The translations under genes were made by a program, and so were the position numbers. This document shows positions 35,127 through 42,662 of a stretch of 64,000 nucleotides of DNA, one piece after another. The stretch is from Microcoleus sp036705565. GTDB lineage: Bacteria > Cyanobacteriota > Cyanobacteriia > Cyanobacteriales > Microcoleaceae. The stretch lies in assembly GCA_036705565.1 (NCBI GenBank), contig JAUBUY010000031.1; one strand, written 5' to 3'. The stretch's first letter is position 1. Each line of letters begins with the position of its first letter. The notes under the pieces were generated by a model, which saw nothing but the letters and a program-made list of their open reading frames with translations, was not told where the DNA came from and ran no database searches.

Positions 35127-37601
35127 ATGATGCTAGGAACAACCGAGATCCCGCAATTAAAGCCGCTTTCCGACTCAGAACTACACAAAATGAACGCCTA
35201 CTGGCGGGCGGCAAACTACCTATCCGTCGGACAAATCTATCTCCTCGACAACCCCCTACTCAAAGAACCCCTCAAAATCGAACACGTCAAACCGAGACTC
35301 CTCGGACATTGGGGCACTACTCCAGGGCTAAACTTCATCTACGTTCACCTCAACCGCATCATCAAAGCCCAAGACATCAACGCCATCTACATCGCAGGCC
35401 CCGGACACGGCGGGCCGGGCTTGGTGGCCAACACCTATCTCGAAGGCACTTACAGCGAATATTACTCGAACATTTCCGAAGATGAAGAGGGTATTAAACG
35501 GCTATTCAAACAGTTCTCCTTTCCCGGCGGTATCCCCAGCCACGTCGCCCCGGAAACCCCCGGTTCGATTCACGAAGGCGGCGAACTCGGCTACGCCCTC
35601 GTCCACGCTTACGGTGCCGTCTTCGACAATCCCGATTTGATTGTGGCGGCTGTTGTCGGTGACGGGGAAGCCGAAAGCGGCCCCTTGGCTGCTAGCTGGC
35701 ATTCTAACAAGTTTCTCAACCCGGTTCGCGACGGGGCTGTGTTGCCGATTTTGCACTTGAATGGCTACAAAATTGCCAATCCAACTCTGTTGGCCCGTAT
35801 TCCGCAGGAGGAATTGGAAAGTTTGATGGTCGGTTATGGCTACAAACCTTATTGGGTGGAAGGTTCAGACCCGGAAACCATGCACCAGTTGATGGCTGCA
35901 ACTCTCGATACCGCGATCGGCGAAATTAAGGCGATTCAGGAAAAAGCCCGGACAGAGGGCTATTCGGGCCGTCCCCAGTGGCCGATGATTGTGATGAAAA
36001 CTCCCAAAGGCTGGACGGGGCCCAAGGAAGTTGACGGTAAGAAAACTGAGGATTATTGGCGATCGCACCAAGTCCCACTTTCGGAAATGGCTTCTAAGCC
36101 CGGACACGTCCAACTCCTGGAAGATTGGATGAAAAGCTACAAGCCGGAAGAACTCTTCGACGAAAACGGCAAGTTAATTCCCGAATTGGCAGAATTAGCG
36201 CCCAAGGGATCTCGGCGTATGGGGGCAAATCCCCACGCTAACGGCGGCCTGCTGCTGCGAGACTTGAAAATGCCGAAATTTGAAGACTACGCCGTTGACG
36301 TGCAAAAACCGGGCACTGTAATGGCAGAAGCAACCCGCGTTTCCGGCCGCTTCCTGCGAGACGTGATGACACTGAATCAGGAAAACGCGAATTTCCGTAT
36401 TGTCGGGCCTGACGAGACGGCCTCAAATCGCCTCGATCCGGTGTTTGAAGTGACGAACCGGGTGTGGGCGGGGGAAATTTTGCCCGAAGACGATCACATC
36501 TCCCCCGATGGCCGGGTGATGGAAGTCCTCAGCGAACATCTATGTCAGGGATGGCTGGAAGGCTATTTGCTGACGGGACGCCACGGATTTTTCTCCTGCT
36601 ACGAGGCGTTTATTCACATCATCGATTCGATGTTCAACCAACACGCCAAGTGGTTGAAAACTACTCGTCACATTCCTTGGCGCCGACCGATCGCATCTCT
36701 GAATTACTTACTAACTTCTCACGTTTGGCGACAAGACCACAACGGTTTTTCTCACCAAGATCCGGGTTTTATCGACCACGTAATTAACAAGAAAGCGGAA
36801 GTGGTGCGGATTTATTTGCCGCCCGATGCGAATACTTTGCTGTCAGTAACGGATCACTGTCTCCGCAGTCGCCACTATGTCAACGTGATTATTGCAGGGA
36901 AGCAGCCGGCATTGCAGTATTTGGATATGGATTCTGCGATTAAACACTGTACCGCCGGCATCGGCATTTGGGAGTGGGCCAGCAACGATAAAGGTGGCGA
37001 ACCAGATGTGGTGATGGCTTGCGCGGGTGATGTTCCGACGCTGGAAACTTTGGCTGCGGTTGACATTCTCCGCCGAGATTATCCCGATTTAAAAGTGCGG
37101 GTGGTGAATGTGGTGGATTTGATGACGCTGCAACCTGCTAGCGAACATCCCCACGGTTTGTCTGACAAGGATTTTGATACTTTGTTCACGAAGGATAAGC
37201 CGGTGATTTTTGCTTTTCACGGCTATCCTTGGCTGATTCACCGCTTGACTTATCGCCGGACAAATCACCCGAATATTCACGTTCGGGGTTACAAGGAAGA
37301 GGGAACGACTACGACGCCGTTTGATATGGTGGTGATTAATGACCTCGATCGATTCCATTTAGTTGGAGATGTACTCGATCGCGTTCCGAAACTGAGTTCT
37401 GTTGCAGCTTACGGCAAACAAGCTATCCGTGACAAGCTGATCGAACACAGGCACTATATCAACGAACACGGCGATGATATGCCGGAAATCCGCGACTGGA
37501 AGTGGCCGCACGCGGGCCCGGTTTCGCCGGAACCGCCGAAGGAAACGAAAGATCCGACAACGACAGGAGATCAAACTGTGCGATCGGGTGCTCCTGGGTA
37601 G
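35127..37601 (+). CDS. xfp: Phosphoketolase (xylulose/fructose phosphate)
   Basis: 824 residues from ATG 35127, which has CAGGAG ten bases upstream; a TTG at 35091 would add 12 residues. Splits xylulose-5-phosphate or fructose-6-phosphate into acetyl phosphate and a shorter sugar phosphate, using thiamine diphosphate. Diagnostic segments: YIAGPGHGGPGLVANTYLEG, FSFPGGIPSHVAPETPGSIH, AAVVGDGEAESGPLAASWHS and, in the second half, NFRIVGPDETASNRL and TGRHGFFSCYEAFIHIIDSM. It lies 3.5 kb from ackA, whose enzyme uses acetyl phosphate. GC-rich and core-like although set between two accessory ATPase modules. Confidence 0.95.
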   Translation: MMLGTTEIPQLKPLSDSELHKMNAYWRAANYLSVGQIYLLDNPLLKEPLKIEHVKPRLLGHWGTTPGLNFIYVHLNRIIKAQDINAIYIAGPGHGGPGLVANTYLEGTYSEYYSNISEDEEGIKRLFKQFSFPGGIPSHVAPETPGSIHEGGELGYALVHAYGAVFDNPDLIVAAVVGDGEAESGPLAASWHSNKFLNPVRDGAVLPILHLNGYKIANPTLLARIPQEELESLMVGYGYKPYWVEGSDPETMHQLMAATLDTAIGEIKAIQEKARTEGYSGRPQWPMIVMKTPKGWTGPKEVDGKKTEDYWRSHQVPLSEMASKPGHVQLLEDWMKSYKPEELFDENGKLIPELAELAPKGSRRMGANPHANGGLLLRDLKMPKFEDYAVDVQKPGTVMAEATRVSGRFLRDVMTLNQENANFRIVGPDETASNRLDPVFEVTNRVWAGEILPEDDHISPDGRVMEVLSEHLCQGWLEGYLLTGRHGFFSCYEAFIHIIDSMFNQHAKWLKTTRHIPWRRPIASLNYLLTSHVWRQDHNGFSHQDPGFIDHVINKKAEVVRIYLPPDANTLLSVTDHCLRSRHYVNVIIAGKQPALQYLDMDSAIKHCTAGIGIWEWASNDKGGEPDVVMACAGDVPTLETLAAVDILRRDYPDLKVRVVNVVDLMTLQPASEHPHGLSDKDFDTLFTKDKPVIFAFHGYPWLIHRLTYRRTNHPNIHVRGYKEEGTTTTPFDMVVINDLDRFHLVGDVLDRVPKLSSVAAYGKQAIRDKLIEHRHYINEHGDDMPEIRDWKWPHAGPVSPEPPKETKDPTTTGDQTVRSGAPG

Positions 37602-37624
37602 GTGCGATCTCTGTCTGAAAAGAA

Positions 37625-37651
37625 AGTCCTCAGAAATTGAGGGCTTTTTTT
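37625..37651 (+). terminator. Terminator after phosphoketolase
   Basis: AGTCCTCA/TGAGGGCT stem (one G-T pair) with a five-base loop, then TTTTTTT, 24 bases after the stop. Confidence 0.85.
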
Positions 37652-37678
37652 AGTTGTTATGAGAAATCTGTCGTTAGT

Positions 37679-37911
37679 CCGCGAGTCCGCCAGGGGTTGA
37701 AAACCCCTGTCTCATAGCAAAAGTCGGTTGAAACCGACTATCGATTTTAGATTTGAGATGTTAGATTGGGAATTATTGATTTGAGATTGGAGATTTGAGA
37801 TTTGAAATTAGGAATTAAGTGGTTTATTTAATTGGCGTTTCAGTCCTCTTTTAGAGGACTTTCGCTATGAGACGGGGGTTTTCAACCCCCGGCGGACTTG
37901 CGGGTTAATCG
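37679..37911. mobile_element. Palindromic MITE-like element
   Basis: The left end GCGAGTCCGCCAGGGGTTGA, AAACCCCTGTCTCATAGC, AAAGTC (37681-37725) is matched by an inverted right end CTTTCGCTATGAGACGGGGG, TTTTCAACCCCCGGCGGACT (37858-37900). The centre holds TTTGAGATT-type repeats and smaller palindromes (GTCGGTTGAAACCGAC, GTCCTCTTTTAGAGGAC). No gene. A half copy is at 3123-3170. Confidence 0.75.
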
Positions 37912-37917
37912 ATATCT

Positions 37918-38145
37918 TCATGCTTGTGCCATCTGCGTTAACGAGGCTAGCGCGCGATCGAGTAATACCTCAACTTGGGCGCGAGTTACTCCCGGAAACC
38001 ATTCGAGAAACTGGTCAATAGAGGCCCCATCTTTAAGGTTCTCGAAAAAGGCGGCAACAGGTACGCGCGTTTCCCGAAATACCCATGCACCACTCACCTT
38101 GGTTGGATCGCGTTCAATGACTTCAAAGAGGTCTATATTCTGCAT
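37918..38145 (-). CDS. DUF433 protein without a toxin partner
   Basis: 75 residues from ATG 38145; the open frame runs further upstream into the next gene's start but without conserved residues. The DUF433 core is clear: FEVIERDPTKVSGAWVFRET, RVPVAAFFENLKDGASIDQF, LEWFPGVTRAQVEVLLDRA. No DUF5615 gene is next to it; instead it is divergent from the ATPase-TOPRIM pair, 103 bases away, and its stop abuts the palindromic element. It may be an orphan antitoxin or a regulator. Confidence 0.85.
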   Translation of the reverse strand: MQNIDLFEVIERDPTKVSGAWVFRETRVPVAAFFENLKDGASIDQFLEWFPGVTRAQVEVLLDRALASLTQMAQA

Positions 38146-38248
38146 GACGTTCGTTGCTTGTTGCGACTCAAGTAAAACAACTAAGATAGAATTAATGGTA
38201 GCATAAATCAATGGTGATTTAGGATTTGTACATTCAAAAGAGGCGGTC

Positions 38249-39265
38249 ATGCTTAAAGAAATAGAAATCCAAAATTTTAGGTGCTTTGAGCAAATCAAAA
38301 TTTCTGGATTTGAAAGAGTAAATTTAATCGGCGGTAAAAACAATGCTGGCAAGACAGCCTTGCTAGAAGCAATTTTTCTCAATTTTGCTCCCGATGTTAG
38401 TAGTATAGTAATGCTAAGAGAGCTGAGAACAGAGTCATCAGCAGCCCTAGATGCTATGCCAGATAGAGCTTGGAATAACTTATTTTATGCCTTAAAGAAA
38501 GAAGATAAAACAATAGTTATTCAGGGAAAGAATGATAATAGCAATGATAATATCGAGCGAGTAGAAATTCAAATAGAAATCAATTTACGTGATTCTGATT
38601 TAATTATTAAAACAATAAAAGGTGAAAAAAAAATTAACGAGTTAGTAGAAAGCGTTACTTATAGAAGCTCAATAAGTAATACAAATTTCCTTGTGTACGA
38701 AATACCGATCGTTCCTCCTTTTATCAGAATTCCCGGAAGAAAACTCATAGAGTCATTCGATCACGCGCGCTTGGATGATAAAGATAGCGAAGTTTTGAAA
38801 GCTTTTCAAATTATTGACCCTACGATCGAATCTGTAGAAAGTTTTTCAATTGGCGAACCCACACTTTACTTAAGAAGAAAGGGCGAAAAGCGTTTGCCTT
38901 TATCATTGTTTGGAGATGCAATGAATAGAGTTGCATATATTATTCTTAAATTAGTAAACAATAAACACAAAATACTGCTAATTGATGAAATAGAGAATGG
39001 CATTCACTATACAAACCAGCGTAATTTTTGGAGAATTTTGTTTAGGTTGGCGGTGGAACTGGATACCCAGATTTTTGCGACAACTCACAGTTTAGAGATG
39101 CTGCAAGCATTTGCTGATGTTGGTTTAGAACCCAATCAGGAATGCAGCAGCGCATATTTTGAACTAGCCAAGAAACCGAAAACCGCTCAAATAATCGGCA
39201 TCCGGCGCGATTTGGAAACCTTGAATTACGCACTAGAGCATCAAAAAGGAGTGAGAGGTGAGTAA
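38249..39265 (+). CDS. AAA15/AAA21-type ATPase, AbiL-like
   Basis: 338 residues. Walker A is GGKNNAGKTALLEA near residue 28 after MLKEIEIQNFRCFEQIKISG; Walker B is ILLIDEIENGIHYTN; the switch histidine is in IFATTHSLEMLQAFA. This short RecF/OLD-like ATPase form is paired with a TOPRIM-like gene that overlaps its end by eight bases. The same pairing is found in AbiL and PARIS-type anti-phage systems. The start ATG has AAGAGG nearby. AT-rich compared with phosphoketolase and ackA, which suggests acquisition by transfer. Confidence 0.88.
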   Translation: MLKEIEIQNFRCFEQIKISGFERVNLIGGKNNAGKTALLEAIFLNFAPDVSSIVMLRELRTESSAALDAMPDRAWNNLFYALKKEDKTIVIQGKNDNSNDNIERVEIQIEINLRDSDLIIKTIKGEKKINELVESVTYRSSISNTNFLVYEIPIVPPFIRIPGRKLIESFDHARLDDKDSEVLKAFQIIDPTIESVESFSIGEPTLYLRRKGEKRLPLSLFGDAMNRVAYIILKLVNNKHKILLIDEIENGIHYTNQRNFWRILFRLAVELDTQIFATTHSLEMLQAFADVGLEPNQECSSAYFELAKKPKTAQIIGIRRDLETLNYALEHQKGVRGE

Positions 39266-39944
39266 TATTGTCATAGTAGAAAGTAAAAACGATGCAATTT
39301 TTATGAAGGCTATGGTTGAGAAACTTAACTGCGATATCCAGGTAGAAAAACCTATTTATATAGAGGATTATGAACGTTTGGAAGGCTTGAGCGAAACAAA
39401 ACTAATTACTACTTTAAAAGCTTTAGAAGCCGACCTTCAAAAAAGAGATATAGAAAAGATTGGGATTATTATTGATATTGATAACTATTCAGAGCCTGAA
39501 CGGTTACAATGGGTAAATAAATGTATACAACAGGTGTTTGAATCTGAAACTTTGTCAAGCACTAAACAATTTATAGATATTGGTGGAGATAATGGAACAA
39601 AGGCAAAATTGGCTTGTTATTTTACAAATGTTGGAGGTAAAGGCGAACTGGAAACGCTTTTAAAGGCAATAAAGGCTAGAGAATCACCTCATGCTGATTG
39701 TTTGAATAGCTGGAAAACTTGCATAGAAAGCCAGGGACAGCAAATTAACCAGAAAGATTTTGACAAATTCTGGGTGAGCATCTATCTCAGGTATGATACT
39801 TGCTCAAATCAGGAACAGCAACAAGCTGGAAGGAAATGCACTATGTCTGGGTTTGATTATGTTATGAAACACAAAAAAGATATTTGGGATTGGGATAATT
39901 CTGCTCTCGATGATTTGAAGGAGTTTTTTAAACTCTTTTGCTAA
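39258..39944 (+). CDS. DUF3226/TOPRIM-like partner of the ATPase
   Basis: 228 residues, GTG start at 39258 inside the ATPase stop region, so translation is probably coupled. TOPRIM-like layout: acidic residue in IVIVESKNDAIFMKAMVEKL and the DxD in IGIIIDIDNYSEPERL. I recall this family as DUF3226, related to the second proteins of AbiL. The C-terminal half has SIYLRYDTCSNQEQQQAGRK and KHKKDIWDWDNSALDDLKEF. It is likely a metal-dependent nuclease or RNA-targeting effector controlled by the ATPase. Confidence 0.8.
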   Translation: MSNIVIVESKNDAIFMKAMVEKLNCDIQVEKPIYIEDYERLEGLSETKLITTLKALEADLQKRDIEKIGIIIDIDNYSEPERLQWVNKCIQQVFESETLSSTKQFIDIGGDNGTKAKLACYFTNVGGKGELETLLKAIKARESPHADCLNSWKTCIESQGQQINQKDFDKFWVSIYLRYDTCSNQEQQQAGRKCTMSGFDYVMKHKKDIWDWDNSALDDLKEFFKLFC

Positions 39945-39976
39945 CATAGTAAAATTCACACACAATTAACTAACTC

Positions 39977-40615
39977 ATGAGCTTAAAAATCTACTTTGTA
40001 CGACACGGTGAAACGACTTACAGCCAAACAGGTGGCTTCTGCGGCGCTATCGATCCAGAATTAACGCCCGTAGGTTCTCAAATGGCAGAACAGTTTGCTG
40101 CTACTTACGCAAAATTGCCTTGGAATGCTGTTTATGTCAGTCCGATGAAACGCACAATTGCTACTGCAAAACCTTTGTGCGATGCTGTGGGAATTGAAAT
40201 GCAGCTTCGCGACGGACTGAGGGAAATTAAGTACGGTGAGTGGGAGGGCAAAACAGTAGAAGAGGTCAAAGAAGAATACGAAGAAGATTATATTAATTGG
40301 CTGACTGAACCTGCTTGGAATGCACCAAACGGCGGCGAAACTTCGGTGCAAATTGCCAGTAGAGCTTCCTTAGTTATTGCAGAAATTGAGGAAAAATATA
40401 AGAATGGAAATGTGTTGGTTGTCTCCCACAAAGCAACTATTCGGATTATTCTGTGCAGTCTGTTGGGGATTGATTTGGGACGTTATCGCGATCGCATTGC
40501 CGCTTTAGCAGCTTCTGTCAGTATTGTCAAGTTTGATGTTCGCGGCCCGCTGCTGGAGGTTTTGGGCGATCGATCGTACATGGATGAAAACCTCCGCAAT
40601 TTACCCGGTACTTGA
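39977..40615 (+). CDS. Histidine phosphatase family protein
   Basis: 212 residues of the phosphoglycerate-mutase-like superfamily. The phosphorylated histidine is in YFVRHGETTYSQTGG; the second arginine and histidine are in YVSPMKRTIATA and VLVVSHKATIRIIL; GLREIKYGEWEGKTVEEV is the usual middle motif. It removes phosphate from a small substrate; cyanobacterial members include sugar and serine phosphatases, and which one this is cannot be told. It stands 32 bases after the TOPRIM-like gene on the same strand. Confidence 0.92.
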   Translation: MSLKIYFVRHGETTYSQTGGFCGAIDPELTPVGSQMAEQFAATYAKLPWNAVYVSPMKRTIATAKPLCDAVGIEMQLRDGLREIKYGEWEGKTVEEVKEEYEEDYINWLTEPAWNAPNGGETSVQIASRASLVIAEIEEKYKNGNVLVVSHKATIRIILCSLLGIDLGRYRDRIAALAASVSIVKFDVRGPLLEVLGDRSYMDENLRNLPGT

Positions 40616-40657
40616 AATTGCGGGTAAGGTGCGGAAGTGCACCCGGAGCGTCTGAAA

Positions 40658-40918
40658 CTAAATCGCGCCTATGTAAGACAATCCTAAAATAGTACCTGCT
40701 CCCAAAATATGACCAAAGGCCATAGTTCCCACAACTGCACCCAAACTCAAACCGCCGAACATACTGGATGAGGGCATTGCTGGGCCTGTGTGAGGCTTTT
40801 GGATGGTTGATTTGCCGATCGCAATAGCTAAAATATTGCAAAGAATCATAATCAAACCGATCGTGGGGCTCCACTCTAGGGTTCTGGGGGCAACGGCAAG
40901 TAAAATTGGTGTAAACAT
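40658..40918 (-). CDS. psaK: Photosystem I subunit PsaK
   Basis: 86 residues with two membrane helices: WSPTIGLIMILCNILAIAIG and SLGAVVGTMAFGHILGAGTI. The N-terminus MFTPILLAVAPRTLEW and the loop KPHTGPAMPSSSMFGGLS are typical of PsaK, a peripheral subunit of photosystem I that helps bind antenna. The ATG at 40918 has AAGGAGT nine bases upstream. It is convergent with the histidine phosphatase and divergent from ackA. Confidence 0.93.
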   Translation of the reverse strand: MFTPILLAVAPRTLEWSPTIGLIMILCNILAIAIGKSTIQKPHTGPAMPSSSMFGGLSLGAVVGTMAFGHILGAGTILGLSYIGAI

Positions 40919-41146
40919 CGATCGACTCCTTAAACTTTAGTCAATGAAAATCTGCCTAGAAGATATATCAAAAAAATGCAACTGTTCGCTACACATTGCA
41001 TTAAGAGTTAATTTTTCGACATTTTTCTTAATATTTTTCCCAGGATATCAAGATTTCTTCGTCTGTGCAGGCGGATGAAAGTTTGACAAGATGCGATTGC
41101 AATCGCCTAGCGATCGAAAGAACGAATCAACAGGACATAATCAAGC

Positions 41147-42358
41147 ATGAAAATACTGGTGTTAAATGCGGGTTCTAGCAGTCAAAAGAGCTGTCTTTAC
41201 GAGTTAAACGATGTCCTCCCCGATCGACCTTTGGAACCCCTCTGGGAGGCTCAAATAGACTGGACTCACCAGCAGGGTATAGCAGAGTTGAAAGTCAAAA
41301 CAGCAAAAGGCGATAGGCTTGAGGAGGAATTTGCATCCGAGTCTCGCCAAGATGCTATTTCTCGAATGCTGGAGAGTCTTTGGAAGGGAAAAACTCAAAC
41401 AATTAATGATTTAAACGAGATTGATATTGTCGGCCACCGCGTCGTACATGGCGGACAAGATTATCAGCAAAGTACGTTAATTTCGCCGGATGTTAAACAG
41501 GCGATCGCCCGTTTATCTGTTTTCGCCCCTGTCCACAATCCGGTTAACCTCGAAGGTATCGAAGCGATTGAAAAAATCCTCGAAAAAGTGCCGCAAGTAG
41601 CAGTATTTGATACAGCTTTTCACGCACAATTGTCGCCCGCAGCCTTTGTTTATCCCGGCCCCTACGAATGGCTGGAAAATGGGATTCGCCGTTACGGTTT
41701 TCACGGGATTAGCCATCAATATTGCGCGCGTCGGGCCGCCGACATTCTGGGTCGAGATTTGGCAGATTTACGGTTGATTAGCTGTCATTTGGGCAACGGA
41801 TGTTCTCTGGCGGCCATTCGCGGTGGCTGGAGTGTTGACACGACGATGGGATTTACGCCTCTGGAAGGTTTGATGATGGGAAGTCGATCGGGTTCGATCG
41901 ATCCAGGCATCCTCATTCATCTATTAAAACAATCCGATTTTACTGCTGAGAAACTTGATGGTATTCTCAATCGAAATTCTGGTTTAAAAGGGATTTCAGG
42001 CGTGTCTAGCGATCTGCGGCAGATTGGAGATGCGATCGCCCAAGGTAATCAGAGAGCTCAACTTGCTTTGGATATTTACATCCACCGTTTGCGTGCCGGA
42101 ATTGGTGCCATGCTGGCGAGTTTAGGAGGGTTAGATGCTTTAATTTTTACGGCGGGAGTTGGGGAAAATTCTGCTCTTGTACGGGCTGCCGCTTGCGAAG
42201 CTTTTGGATTTATCGGGTTAAAATTGGATGGGGATAAAAATCAACAGTCACCGATCGATCGAGATATTGCGGCAGTGGATTCAGCGGTGAGAATTTTGGT
42301 AATTCACACGCAGGAGGATTGGGAAATTGCGCGAGAATGTTGGAAACTTTCTCACTAA
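41147..42358 (+). CDS. ackA: Acetate kinase
   Basis: 403 residues. Interconverts acetyl phosphate + ADP and acetate + ATP. Family motifs: MKILVLNAGSSSQKSCLYEL at the start, VGHRVVHGGQDY, VFDTAFHAQLSPAA, RYGFHGISHQYCARRAADIL, SCHLGNGCSLAAI, and the late FTAGVGENSALVRAA. It probably uses the acetyl phosphate made by phosphoketolase at 35127-37601. The stop codon TAA is the first three bases of a MITE end (42356), so the final residues SH may have been altered by the insertion. Confidence 0.96.
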   Translation: MKILVLNAGSSSQKSCLYELNDVLPDRPLEPLWEAQIDWTHQQGIAELKVKTAKGDRLEEEFASESRQDAISRMLESLWKGKTQTINDLNEIDIVGHRVVHGGQDYQQSTLISPDVKQAIARLSVFAPVHNPVNLEGIEAIEKILEKVPQVAVFDTAFHAQLSPAAFVYPGPYEWLENGIRRYGFHGISHQYCARRAADILGRDLADLRLISCHLGNGCSLAAIRGGWSVDTTMGFTPLEGLMMGSRSGSIDPGILIHLLKQSDFTAEKLDGILNRNSGLKGISGVSSDLRQIGDAIAQGNQRAQLALDIYIHRLRAGIGAMLASLGGLDALIFTAGVGENSALVRAAACEAFGFIGLKLDGDKNQQSPIDRDIAAVDSAVRILVIHTQEDWEIARECWKLSH

Positions 42359-42486
42359 GGAATGAGAATTAAATAACTTCCACTCTTGAAAGTGGGATGG
42401 GCGTCCCGCCCGTCATGAGTGGACGGGCGGGACGCCCATCCCACAATAACAATTAAAATTGTAAGTTATTTAATTCGCGCTCCTAA
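42356..42486. mobile_element. MITE-like element, copy 3, at the ackA stop
   Basis: Left end TAAGGAATGAGAATTAAATA, right end its inverted copy TAAGTTATTTAATTCGCGCT followed by CCTAA. The core is the GTGGGATGGGCGTCCCGCCC hairpin seen at 25077-25207 with a slightly different loop. Its first three bases supply the ackA stop codon. Beyond it, 42487-42662 has no gene. Confidence 0.85.
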
Positions 42487-42662
42487 CTTATTTTATAAAT
42501 TCCTGCAACAGCGATGCCCACTCAGCTTCGCAGAATCGTCAACAATCACGAACGGCGCAAGCGGATTTACGCAAATAAAGAGAGGTAGAGACGTTTATGA
42601 TTCCATTTTCCCTGAAACATCATTACTCTTTCAGCCTTGCTGTGGGTTAATAGTAGCGCCGA

